A stretch of 9,002 nucleotides of DNA, from contig CAAGEF010000071.1 in assembly GCA_900768805.1 (NCBI GenBank), forward strand, positions 1 to 9,002, in the 5' to 3' direction. The notes under the pieces were generated by a model that was not told the origin of the DNA, searched no databases, and was given only the letters and a program-made list of their open reading frames with translations. This stretch comes from Clostridia bacterium. Its GTDB lineage: Bacteria; Bacillota; Clostridia; TANB77; CAG-508. Shown here in pieces: positions 1-9,002 of this stretch. Position 1 is the first letter of the stretch; each line of letters starts with the position of its first letter. Position numbers and translations under genes: made by a program.

Positions 1-3000
1 AACAGATAGTACAAATTATATAGAATATACATTAAATATAATAAAAACAGAAAATGGAGAAGAACCACCAGTAGAGGATGAAAGAGCAGAATTATATTAT
101 GTAGCTGTAAATGGAATAAAAGTAATTCCAGAAAATAATGTTTATAATTATTATGTAAGCGTAGATACTGAAAATGTTGAAGTATTTGCAATCACGAAAA
201 GAGCAACTGATTATATATCAATAGGAGATAGTGAAGCTTTAGAACATGAAATAACAGAAACAGTACAATTAACAGACAATACAACAAGTTATATAATCAA
301 AGTAACTGATCCTACTGATATTACAAATTATACTGAATATACATTAAATATTATAAAAACAGAAGATGAACCAGAGGTAAATGATTTTGGTATTTTTGAA
401 GTAGTAGTAGACGGAAAAGTAATAACACCAACAGGAAATATTTATAATGCTTATATAAAATCAGATGTAACATCAGTAGATATAAAAGTATTATCAATAG
501 ATAGTTTAGATTCTATATCTATAGATCAAGAAACAGCAGTGATTGGAGAATTAAATAAAACATTAACAGATTTAGCTGATACTAATACTTATAAAATTAT
601 ACTAACAGATTCAGAAGATACAACAAAACAAGAAGAATATACATTAAATATAATAAAAACAGCAAATGGAGAAGAACCAGAAGAACCAGTAGAGGATGAA
701 AAAGTAGAATTATATGGTGTAGCTGTAAATGGAATAAAAGTAACTCCAGAAAATGATGTTTATAATTACTATGTAAATGCTGATGCTGAAGAAGTTGAAG
801 TATTTGCAATTACGAAAAGAGCAACTGATTATATATCAATAGGTGATAGTGAAAATGAAGTACATGAAATAACAAAAACAGTACAATTAACAGATAATAC
901 AACAACTTATATAATTAAAGTAACAGATCCTAAAGATAGTACAAATTATAAAGAATATACTTTAAATATCATTAAGTCTGAAGAAGAACCAGAAGGAAAT
1001 TTAGGGTTATTAGCAGTAACAGTAAATGGTAAAGTAATAGATCCTATAGGAACTGTTTATAATGCTTATATATCTGAAAATACAAATGAGGCTACAGTAA
1101 TGGCTATGACAATTAGAAATACTGATATGGTAGCTATTGGTGATAATGATTTTGAAATATATCAATCAACTGTTGTAGTAGATGTAACAGAAGAGATAAC
1201 AACATATCAAATAATTGTTAAAGATCCAAGAGATGTATCTAATACAAAACAATATACATTAAATATTAAAAAACCTTCATCAGATACAACATTAAAATCT
1301 ATAACAATTGGTAACCAGGAATTTTCAGCAGTGGCTCAAAGAATAAATGGAACAAATACTTATACTGTAAGCGTTTCAGATATTTATAGTAATATTGATG
1401 TTATAGCAATTGCAAATTATGAACTTGCAGATATAAGTATTGATAATAATGAATTTGAACAAGGAAATTCAAAACGAACTGTAGATATTATAGATAATCC
1501 GACTTCAATAAATATAACAGTAAGAGCACAAAACGGTTCTTTAGAGACTTATACACTAATAATTACTAAACAAAATAGTAATGTTAATTTATTAAAAGTA
1601 ACAGTAGATGGAAATGAAGCAATATTAAGTAAAACAGAGCCATATACGTATGAATATACTTTAGATAAAGTTGCAACAACAGTAAATATTGGAGCTATTG
1701 CAGAAGAGTTAAAATCAAAAGTTTCTATAAATTCTAGTGAACCAAGTCAATCTGCAGCATATAAAGATGTAAAGATGGAAGGAAAATCAATAGTAAATTA
1801 TATTACTGTTACAGCAGAAGATGGAACAACTAAAGAATATAGATTAATAGTATATGCTCTACCAGATAATATAAAACTTTCTAGTGTTAAAGTTAATGGA
1901 ATTGAAGCTGGAGCTGTACCTACAAATAAATATGTAACAAAAGTAAATAAAAATGATACAAGTTTTGAATTATATGTAATACCAGAAGATTTAAAAGCAA
2001 AGGTTCAAATTGAAGGATATCAAGAAGTAGTTGGTGCTACAAGTGCTAGAATACAAAAAAATGCAGAAAAAGTAACATTAACTATAAAAGTAACAGCACA
2101 AAATGGAACAGTAGAAACATATACTTTAGAAGTAAGTAATAAGTCAGATAATTGTGGTTTAGCTGTAATAGAAGTTGATGGTGAAAGTATAGTAGCTAAT
2201 CCAGATGATGGAAGATTCTATGTAAGTAAAAAACAATCAACAGAATCAGTTGATGTAAAAGCAATTGCAAATGATTCTAATGCTACTGTAAGTATAAATA
2301 GTTCAACACCAACTTTAGAAAAACAATTATCTAATGTAACAACACCAGAGGATACAAATTATATAAAAGTAAAAATTACAGCAGAGGATGGAACAGAACA
2401 AGAATATACAGTTGTGATAACTAAATTACCAGCTAATACAGGTTTAACTGTATATAAAGTAAGTTATGATGATTCATCAAACGAAATTTTAGATCAAATA
2501 ATATTTGATGAAGAAAATAAAGCAACTGTAAAAATAGGAAATAGCGAAAGTGTAGACTTGAAAGGAGTTTTAGAAGATAATTTAGCATATATTTCTATCA
2601 ATGGAAGTATACCAAATCAAGGTGAAATGACAAAAACTATTGTAACAACAGAAGATAGTACAGAAGTTACATTTGAAGTAACATCACAAGATGGAACTAA
2701 AGAAATATACATTGTAACTTTAGTAAGATTTTCTGCAAATAATGATTTATTAAGTATATCTTGCAAAAATATTGAACAAGAAAATATATTAAAAACTTCT
2801 GAAAATACTTACACAATAGAAGTACCAAAAAGCTTTACTACTGTTGATATTACAGCTATTGCAAAAGATGAATATGCAACAGTAAAAATTGGTGATTCAG
2901 AATATTCATTAAATAATACTGCAAACGCAATTATTGAAATTCCAAATGATACAAATACTTTTGAGATTATTGTAAAAGCTGAAAATGGGGATGAAAAAGC

Positions 3001-6000
3001 TTATACAGTCACTGTAAATAAAGTAATTGATTTAGGTTTGAAATCAGTAGTTGTAAATCAAGTAGAATGTGAAATAAAAGACGGAATGTATGTTGCATAT
3101 ATTGATGAAGATGTTTCATCAGTAGATGTAGTGATAACACCAAATGATATAGAAGCTTTAATTAGTACAAAAATAGGAGAGAATGAATTTACTACTCCAA
3201 AATCTGGTGAAAATTATTCTATAACAGTAGAAACTATAGATGATGAAGAAGTGATTGTTATAATAAATGTTATAGACCCAGATAATGAAACTAGAGTTAA
3301 ATCATATAGTTTAATGGTAAAAGAAAAATCTCATGAAGCAGGTTTAGAGCTTATAAAAGTAAATGGAGCATCACCAATTAGATTAGATGATAAATATCAT
3401 ATAACACTATCTGATACATTAACTAGTGCAAATGTATATGTAAAAGCAATTGATGAAAATGCAAAAATAAGTATAGCATCAAAAGCTGTTGGAATAGGAA
3501 ATGGAAGTGATAATGTAAGTTTAAGTACAGATAAAATTACAACTGTTGAAATATCAATAACAGCTCAAGATGGAAAAACAATTAACACATATACTTTGGA
3601 AATAGAAAAACAATCAAATGATACATCTTGTAGTATATTAGTTGATAATACTGAGCCTGATGAATATGATGAAAAAACTAACACATATACAAAATACATT
3701 GAAAGAGGAGCTGATTCATCATCAGTAACAGTAACAACAAATAGTACTTTAGCTGTAATAGATATGCTAGGAGAAAAAACTGTAAATACAAAAACTGTAA
3801 CTGTAAATACATCTGGAGAAACAACATTATTAGATATTATAATAATTGCTGAAAATGGTGCAAAAAAAGACTATCATTTAGAACTTATCAAAAAATCTCC
3901 TGATAATACAATTGCTACAGTAAAAGTAAACGATACTGTACTTGAAGAAGTAGATGGAAAATATACAGTAACAGTGTTTGATAACGGAAAAGCAAGTCAA
4001 GATGTAAAAATAGAAGTTATTGCAAATCATGAAAAAGCAACCGTTCAAATTGGAGAAGGAGCAGAATGGTTTGAACATAAAGCAATTTCTACAATAACAT
4101 TTAAAGATGGAATTAGACAAGCTATATTAGATTTAAGTGTAAAACCACAAGATACTAATACAACGACTTTAACAAAACCTTTAGAAATAAATATAATTTC
4201 TGATGATGTAACAATAAAATCTATTAAAAATGGTGAAGCTTTAGTAGATGTATATAATCCAGCAACTTACACATATTCAGCATATGTAACAAAAGATACT
4301 GAACAAGTAGTATTTGCTATAGAGGCTAATAGTTTGTATACAACTTTAATATATGGAGAAAATGAAGCTACAGGAAATATAGCAACTGATGCAATAGACG
4401 TTAAAGACAAAGATGAAGTTTCAGTAAAATTTAAAGCAATTTCAGAAAAAGGAACAGAGCAAGAATATACAATAAATATTTATAAAATGTCTAATAATGC
4501 TAATTTATCAAATATATTAGTAGATGGAGAAGATATTTTAGATAAATTTGAAAGTGTAGATGATGTTCCAACATGTACATTACCAATTGCAAAATTGAAA
4601 AAACTTGCTAATATAAAGGTTAATGGCGAAAACGAATTTGCTAATATAAGAATTGGAGATTATGATGCACAAATAGGAAAAGCAAATTCAAATATAACAT
4701 TGAATTTAGATGAAAATGTTATAACAGTTCCAATTGTAGTTACTTCTCAAGATGGTACAGTAACAAAAACATATAATATAATATTTGCTAGATTATCTAA
4801 TAATACAAACATTGAATGGCTAGAAATAAATGATAAACATGTCATTGAAAGTGAAGATGGAGTATTTGAAACAACAGTAAAAGCAAGTGAAGAAATAGCA
4901 AAAGTAGAAATAGTATTAGAAGATAAATATTCATTTGTAACATTAGGAGGACTTGAATCTCAAGGAGAACATGAAGAAACAATAATGTTACCAGAAAAAG
5001 GAGATACTGTTAAAACAATAACAATAACAGCACCTGATGGAACTGTTGTAACAAAAGAAATAATTATTCATAAACAAGTAAATGATTTAGGGTTAGATAA
5101 AGTATTCTTAAATGGAAGAATTGCAAATAGAATTGATGAAACAACATTTGAAATAGATGTTGAAAAAGGAACAAAAGAGGCAACTATAAAAGGTATTGCT
5201 AGTAGAGAAACAGAATATGTATCTATTAGTCAAAACGAACAAACAATTAAACAAAATACTTATACAAATTGCAATATTGAAGCAGGAGAAATTAAAATAA
5301 AAGTTATTGCAATGTTTGAAGAAGCTACTGGATTAGTATTTGATCAAGAAAAAGAATATACACTAATAATAAATGAAAAAGATTCTCAAATAGTGATAGA
5401 TGATTTAAGAGCAACAATAAAAGTTGATGATGAAATTATTTATCCTGATACAGATGGTAAATATGTAAAAGTAGTAGCTGAAGATACTGATAATGTTGTA
5501 TTATGGGCTGGAGTAAATATAGAAACCTCAACAGTAAAAGTATCTGATAGCAATGGGGAAACTGCTTACACATATCCATCAGCAGAGAAGAATATAAGTT
5601 TACAACAAGGAGTAACTACTGCAACAGCAACTGTTCAAAATGGAGCTGGAGAAACTAAAAATTATGATGTTTATATTATTAAAGATAATGAACCTATTGA
5701 CGATACAGAATTAAAAACATTACTTGCTGATGATATTGAAGTTGAAAAAGCAGAAGATGGAACATACACAGTAATTTTAGATAAAGCTGCTGAACGTACT
5801 ACATTAACTGCAATAGCAAACTTTGAATGTGCAAAAGTAAGTATTGATGGAAATCCAGAAGCTAGAGGTACAGATACTAAAACTATAGAAATGGGAGCTG
5901 AAGATAGCAAAACTATTAAAATTGCAGTAACATCTGTTTTAGGTGTTAAGAAAATATATACTGTAAATATAGTAAAAGAACAGGATGAATTATCATTAAG

Positions 6001-9000
6001 AGCAGTATATTTAAATAATAGAATTGCAAGCAAAGTATCTGATACAGTTTATGAAATAGATGTACAAAAAGGTGTTGAAAAAGTAAATCTAAAAGCAGTA
6101 TCTACATTTGATACATCATATGTACAAATATTAAATAAAGAAGCAACAAGAAATGTAAATGAATATAATAATTATTTATTGAAAAACGGTACAAGCTTAA
6201 ATATAACAGTTTATAATTCTGATAAATCAGCAAGTAGAACATATACTTTAAATATCAAAGAAAAAACAGTAACAGAAGATGATTTACAAGTTGAAATCAG
6301 AGTTGATGGAACAAAAGTTATTGCTGATACAGATGGAAACTATGTTGTTATAGTAGATAGAGAAAAAGTTAAATCTAATGTATGGGCAAAAGTAAATTCA
6401 GTTACATCAGTAGTTAATATTATAGATGACCAAACATTAGAAGCAACAGGATTTGAAATTTCGACTGCAACAATGGATATAGATTTAGTACAAGATACAA
6501 CAAAATTAACTATCCAAGTAAAAAACGGAAATGAAGATGAAAAACAATATAATTTATATATTATAAAAGATAGTGAAAATATAGATGATGCAACTTTAAA
6601 ATCATTAGTTGCAAATGATGTTGAAATTCAACCTAATGAAGATGGTAATTATGTAATAGAAATTTCTAAATATACTGAAGAAGTAGAATTAGTTGCAACA
6701 GCAACATTAGAAACTTCATTAGTATCAATTGATGGAAATAGTCAAGTAAGACATATAAATACTGAAAAAATAGATATGAAAGATATTGAGAAAAAATATG
6801 TAACTATAGTTGTAACATCTGTTTCGGGAAGAACAAAAGAATATATTGTTGAAATTCATAAAGAATATGAAGAATTAGCATTAGATTCAATATATGTTGA
6901 TGACAGAATGGCAGAAAAAGTTAACGATTATGAATATAAAATAGATGTAAGTAAAAATACATCAAATGTTGATATTAAAGCTATAGCATATATGGATTCA
7001 GATTTAGTTCAAATTGATGGAAATGTACCAGTTATTAAAACAAATATTTATCAAAATTATAATTTAACAGCTGATGAAACTAGAGTTCCAGTAATAGTAT
7101 ATAATCAAGAACAAGCTGAATTCAAAGAATATACTTTAATAATAACAAAAACAGATGATGAACTAAAAGATTTAGTTCCAGAAATTAAAGTTGATGGAAA
7201 AACTATATTACCAGATTTTGATGGTAAATATATAGCTATAGTAAATGCAGATAGTACAAATGCAATTTTATGGGCTGGAATAAATAGTTTAACATCTAGT
7301 ATAAAAATAGATAATTCAGATTACAAACAATTATCAATTACAGAAAATGTAAGCTTAGTAGAAAATGAAACAATAAAAGTTGTATCTGTAAAAAATGGTA
7401 ATGGTGAAGTAAGGGATTATACAGTAGTAATTATAAAAGAAAGTAAAGATATTTATGATTCAAACTTAAAACAATTGATATCAGGAACTGGAGCATTAGA
7501 GCCAGGAGAAGTTATTGCAGATTCTAATGGAATTTATAATGTTGAAATTAAAAAATCGGCTACAAGCTTGTCATTAACTGCAATAGCAGATTATGAATAT
7601 GCTAAAGTAACTATTGAAGGAAAAGAAGATAGGGGAACTTGTTCGAATTCAATAGATATGAAGGGTATAGATGAAAAAACAATTACTATAAAAGTTGAAT
7701 CAGTATCTGGAATAATAAAAACATATACAGTTAATATTTATAGACAACCAGATAGTTTAGCATTAAAAGCCGTATATGTAGATAATAGAATTGCTACAAA
7801 AACAAGTGATTCAGAATACATGATTGATGTAGTAAAAGATACAACTAACATAGATATTAAAGCAGTATTATATAATGAAATATCAGAATATGTATCAATT
7901 TATGGAAATGAACCAACAATGGTTGAAAATACATATGTAAATTATGCATTAGTAAATGGAACAGCAATTGAAATAAAAGTATCAAATATGTATAATAAAC
8001 CAACAGATGAAGAAGATTTATTAAATTATCAAGAAAAAATATACACATTAAATATTAATTATGTAGATAAAAAGGAGGACTTAGAAGATTTAAAATTAAC
8101 TATAAGTGTAAATAATGAAGTTATAGAGAAAACCGCTGATAATATGTATATAGCAAATGTTGATAGTACAGCAATAACAGCATTAGTTGGAGTAAAATGT
8201 AATTCAAAAACTACTAAATTGAAGATAAACAATTCAGAATATTCAGTATTATCTGTAGAACAAAATATAATATTAGATAACTATATTACAAAAGTAACTG
8301 TATATGCAGAAAATGGAGCTGGAGAAAATATAACAGAAGAAGTATGGATTGTAAAAGGTTTTGAGAAAGCAAAACTTGCTGAATTAAAAGCAAATGATAA
8401 AACAATAACTCCAAGAGAAGATGGTGTTTATGTAGTAAATCCAACAGCAGATGCAGAAGAAGTAAATTTGGAAGCAATAGCAGATCAAGAATTAGCTTAT
8501 GTATCAATTGATGGAAATCAAAAAACAAGAGGAAGTAATATAAATACAATAAATATTAAGGATATTGAAACAAAAGAAGTAATTATAACAATTGAATCTT
8601 TAGATGGAAGTACAGAGGATTATAAAGTAATAATAGATAGAAGTATAAAACTTTCAGGTAAAGTAATAACACAAGCAGTAGATAGTTCTAATCAAAGTGC
8701 AACAATTACTTTATATAAAACAGAAGATACAAGAGAAGAAAATGCTGAAATAGATTCAAGAGAAATAATTAAACAAATTTCAATAAATCCAGATGGAACT
8801 TATGAATTCAAATTATTGGCAGGAAACTATGACTTAGTAATAAGAAAATTAGGTTATTTGGAATATAGATTAACTAATATCCAATTATCAGAAGAAATTA
8901 CTTTAGAAGATATAAATATATTAGCTGGAGATGTAGTAGAAACAGGAGAAATAGAAATAGATGATTTAGTAGCAATAACAGATAAATATGGAGTAAATAT

Positions 9001-9002
9001 AG
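1..9002 (+). CDS. Giant multidomain surface protein with cadherin-like beta-sandwich repeats (partial at both ends)
   Basis: The frame beginning at base 2 is open for 3000 codons with no stop, which chance cannot explain in DNA this AT-rich. Local residue numbers below count from base 2. Residues 1-27 are the tail of a module. Residues 28-2883 form about 29 tandem beta-sandwich modules of 90-110 residues. Residues 2884-2973 are a carboxypeptidase-regulatory-like domain, and residues 2974-3000 begin a dockerin-like segment. Most modules end in a strand such as EYTLNIIK, TYTLEIEK or EYTVVITK, often after AEDGT or AQNGT, the signature of the bacterial cadherin-like beta-sandwich family (PF12733 style). 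The protein is acidic, rich in T, N, K, E, I and V, and poor in Cys and Trp, as is usual for extracellular repeat proteins of low-GC Firmicutes. No membrane segment, LPxTG motif or signal peptide is visible; the N-terminus and extreme C-terminus lie outside. A role as an extracellular stalk or adhesin is inferred; the ligand is unknown. The frame and repeat nature are very sure, the function is not. Confidence 0.95.
2..82 (+). repeat. C-terminal tail of a beta-sandwich module plus acidic linker
   Basis: This encodes local residues 1-27: the final strand of a module (DSTNYIEYTLNIIK) followed by a Glu/Pro-rich linker (NGEEPPVEDE). The strand matches the end of the module at 701-1000 (DSTNYKEYTLNIIK). 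The linker instead matches that at 662-700 (NGEEPEEPVEDE), from which it differs by a two-codon indel. It shows that the repeat array continues upstream of the window. Confidence 0.8.
83..1291 (+). repeat. Alternating two-module (P-Q) repeat, two copies
   Basis: Four modules alternate in type: P1 83-385, Q1 386-700, P2 701-1000, Q2 1001-1291 (local residues 28-128, 129-233, 234-333, 334-430). P modules share V-A-V-N-G-I-K-V-x-P-E-N at the start, the run EVFAITKRATDYISIGDS in the middle, and TVQLTDNTT then YIIKVTDP near the end. Q modules share V-x-G-K-V-I-x-P and then YNAYI. P1 and P2 align without gaps over most of their length at an offset of 618 bases, including an identical 32-base tract at 194-225 and 812-843. 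Q1 and Q2 are more diverged. Short Glu/Pro linkers separate the modules, which suggests flexible joints. The nucleotide-level identity indicates recent tandem duplication or ongoing homogenisation, so copy number may differ between strains. Confidence 0.88.
1292..5086 (+). repeat. Thirteen diverged cadherin-like beta-sandwich modules
   Basis: Single modules begin at about 1292, 1589, 1877, 2159, 2444, 2747, 3032, 3344, 3629, 3911, 4208, 4505 and 4811 (local residues 431-1695). The clearest family members are those at 1292 (opening LKSITIG, closing AQNGSLETYTLIITK), 1589 (TAEDGTTKEYRLIV), 1877 (TAQNGTVETYTLEV) and 2159 (TAEDGTEQEYTVVITK). Adjacent modules abut with linkers of only a few residues, usually the pattern K-x-(S/P)-x-N-(T/N) before the next hydrophobic strand (for example KLPANTG, FSANND, RLSNNTN). 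They are alike in pattern but have diverged in sequence, and I see no period longer than one module. Modules at 3911 and 4811 carry Trp (codons at 4067 and 4817). The module at 3911 has a less typical closing strand (KPLEINIIS, no DG-T turn). Boundaries are good to about five residues. Confidence 0.85.
5087..5989 (+). repeat. A-B-C super-repeat, copy 1
   Basis: This is the first of four three-module units: A 5087-5401, B 5402-5710, C 5711-5989. The A module opens LGLDKVFLNGRIA and has the landmark N-T-Y-x-N in its second half. B opens DLRATIKVDDEIIYPDTDGKY, carries LWAG (Trp codon at 5504), and closes NGAGETKNYDVYIIKD. C opens LKTLLADD and contains VSIDGNPEARGT. The A module has a longer segment before its last strand (FEEATGLVFDQEKEYT) where other modules have a short turn. 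The unit is the same fold family as the upstream modules, but the three-module periodicity begins here. Confidence 0.85.
5990..6874 (+). repeat. A-B-C super-repeat, copy 2
   Basis: A 5990-6280 opens LSLRAVYLNNRIASK and contains N-E-Y-x-N-Y-L-L-x-N-G-T. B 6281-6595 opens DLQVEIRVDGTKVIADTDG, carries VWAKVNSVTS (Trp codon at 6383) and closes QYNLYIIKDSENIDD, very close to the end of the B module in copy 1 (NYDVYIIKDNEPIDD). C 6596-6874 opens LKSLVANDVEI and contains VSIDGNSQVR followed by a K-x-I-D-M-K-D-I-E strand. All three landmarks occur in the same order and at nearly the same spacing as in copy 1. Confidence 0.85.
6875..7756 (+). repeat. A-B-C super-repeat, copy 3
   Basis: A 6875-7168 opens LALDSIYVDDRMAEK and contains N-I-Y-x-N-Y-N-L. 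B 7169-7465 opens DLVPEIKVDGKTILPDFDGKY, carries LWAGINSLTSS (Trp codon at 7271) and closes RDYTVVIIKESKDIYD. C 7466-7756 opens LKQLISGTGALEPGE, a few residues longer than other C modules near its first turn. It then has VTIEGKEDRGTCS in place of the usual VSIDGN-xxx-RG, and closes IKTYTVNIYRQ. Confidence 0.85.
7757..8650 (+). repeat. A-B-C super-repeat, copy 4
   Basis: A 7757-8086 opens LALKAVYVDNRIATK, close to copy 2, and contains N-T-Y-x-N-Y-A-L-x-N-G-T. It is the longest module, with an insertion (YNKPTDEEDLLNYQEK) before the final strand. B 8087-8374 opens DLKLTISVNNEVIEK. It lacks the Trp motif, reading LVGVKCNSKTT where the others read LWAG or VWAK, but keeps the NGAGEN turn and closes VWIVKG. 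C 8375-8650 opens LAELKANDKTITPREDG and contains VSIDGNQKTRGS. The array ends here, at a change of domain type. Confidence 0.84.
8651..8920 (+). other. Carboxypeptidase-regulatory-like (Ig-like) domain
   Basis: Local residues 2884-2973. The opening LSGKVITQ, then ATITLYKT, NPDGTYEFKLLAGNYDLVI and KLGYLEYRLTNIQL, follow the usual order of a CarboxypepD_reg-type beta sandwich: G-x-V, a variable loop, D-G-x-Y-x-F, L-x-A-G-x-Y-x-L-x-(V/I) and G-Y. This fold is common near the C-termini of secreted multidomain proteins of Firmicutes. Here it follows the end of the cadherin-like array directly and leads into a dockerin-like segment. It is probably structural; nothing catalytic is visible. Confidence 0.75.
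8921..9002 (+). other. Degenerate dockerin-like EF-hand segment (cut by window edge)
   Basis: Local residues 2974-3000 read LAGDV, V-E-T-G-E-I-E-I-D-D-L-V-A-I, then a short helix-like tail ending K-Y-G. This has the shape of the first half of a type I dockerin, where the calcium loop is D-x-N-x-D-G-x-I-x-x-x-D followed by L and a helix. Loop position 1 (Asp, codon at 8930), Gly 6, Ile 8 and Asp 12 (codon at 8963) are kept. Positions 3 and 5, normally Asn/Asp, are Val and Thr, so calcium binding by this loop is doubtful. The second loop, if present, lies beyond the window. It could be a purely structural relic of a dockerin. Confidence 0.55.

Noticed and set aside
597..809. Open frame of 70 codons on the - strand
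   Set aside because: It is antisense to the long + strand gene and encodes an almost pure Leu/His/Ile low-complexity chain, which is what the reverse of this A-rich coding repeat gives.
83..1291. Direct repeats as a possible CRISPR array or transposon-related repeat
   Set aside because: The repeat unit is about 600 bases, is coding throughout and keeps the reading frame; there are no short repeats with unique spacers and no terminal inverted repeats.
3878..4120. Open frame of 80 codons on the - strand, rich in Phe, Cys and Tyr
   Set aside because: It is a shadow of the module around 3911-4207, with no family resemblance and with composition dictated by the opposite strand.
5671..6033. Open frame of 120 codons on the - strand, hydrophobic and superficially membrane-like
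   Set aside because: It starts at a TTG, lies antisense to super-repeat copy 1, and its hydrophobicity follows from the complement of Glu/Asp/Lys-rich codons. No comparable frame appears at the equivalent place in all copies.
8072..8078. Perfect Shine-Dalgarno-like AAGGAGG, suggesting an internal start
   Set aside because: No start codon lies at a usable spacing downstream, and the bases simply encode Lys-Lys-Glu-Asp in a module linker. A similar AGGAGG at 4945-4950 also lacks a usable in-frame start.
7857..8549. Two further - strand open frames (7857-8048 and 8286-8549), Leu/His-rich
   Set aside because: Both are antisense shadows of super-repeat copy 4 with low-complexity Leu/His translations.
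83..8650. True calcium-binding cadherin domains
   Set aside because: The classical DxNDN, LDRE and DxD calcium motifs are not seen. The name cadherin-like here refers only to the beta-sandwich family.
1..9002. Many TATAAT-like and TTGACA-like strings that could be promoters
   Set aside because: They are expected by chance in DNA this AT-rich and fall inside one continuous coding frame, with no intergenic gap.
1..9002. Alternative genetic code (TGA as Trp), given the very low GC
   Set aside because: The six Trp codons seen are TGG, and no in-frame TGA occurs in 3000 codons.

Overview
The window lies wholly inside one giant protein-coding gene on the + strand. Reading from base 2, the frame stays open for 3000 codons (bases 2-9001) with no stop. 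Neither the true start nor the true stop is in view, so the protein is longer than 3000 residues. The sequence is very AT-rich. Arginine is almost always AGA, and the six tryptophans I see are TGG with no in-frame TGA. This points to a low-GC Firmicute (Clostridia/Bacilli type, plausibly gut-associated) using the standard bacterial code. The lineage is inferred from composition and architecture only.

The protein is a string of about 29 complete beta-sandwich modules of roughly 90-110 residues, plus the tail of one more at the left edge. Each follows the pattern of the bacterial cadherin-like beta-sandwich family (Pfam PF12733 style): an opening hydrophobic strand with V-N/D-G, a central Y-x-(V/I)-x-V strand, an A-x-(V/I)-x-I-x-(G/N) strand, and a closing (A/S)-x-(D/N)-G-(T/S)-x-x-x-Y-T-(L/V)-x-(I/V) strand. 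Layout: (1) bases 2-1291, an alternating two-module repeat (P-Q-P-Q) with strong nucleotide similarity at a 618-base offset, which looks recently duplicated; (2) 1292-5086, thirteen diverged single modules with no higher-order period that I can see; (3) 5087-8650, four tandem copies of a three-module super-repeat (A-B-C), each about 880-900 bases; (4) 8651-8920, a carboxypeptidase-regulatory-like (Ig-like) domain; (5) 8921-9001, the start of a degenerate dockerin-like EF-hand segment cut by the window edge.

The likely role is a very long, secreted or surface-exposed fibrous stalk or adhesin, with the C-terminal domains acting as a cap or attachment point. This is inference: no signal peptide, anchor motif or ligand-binding domain is in view. 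I see no second gene, RNA gene, mobile element, CRISPR array, promoter or terminator. The hydrophobic open frames on the - strand are shadows of this gene.
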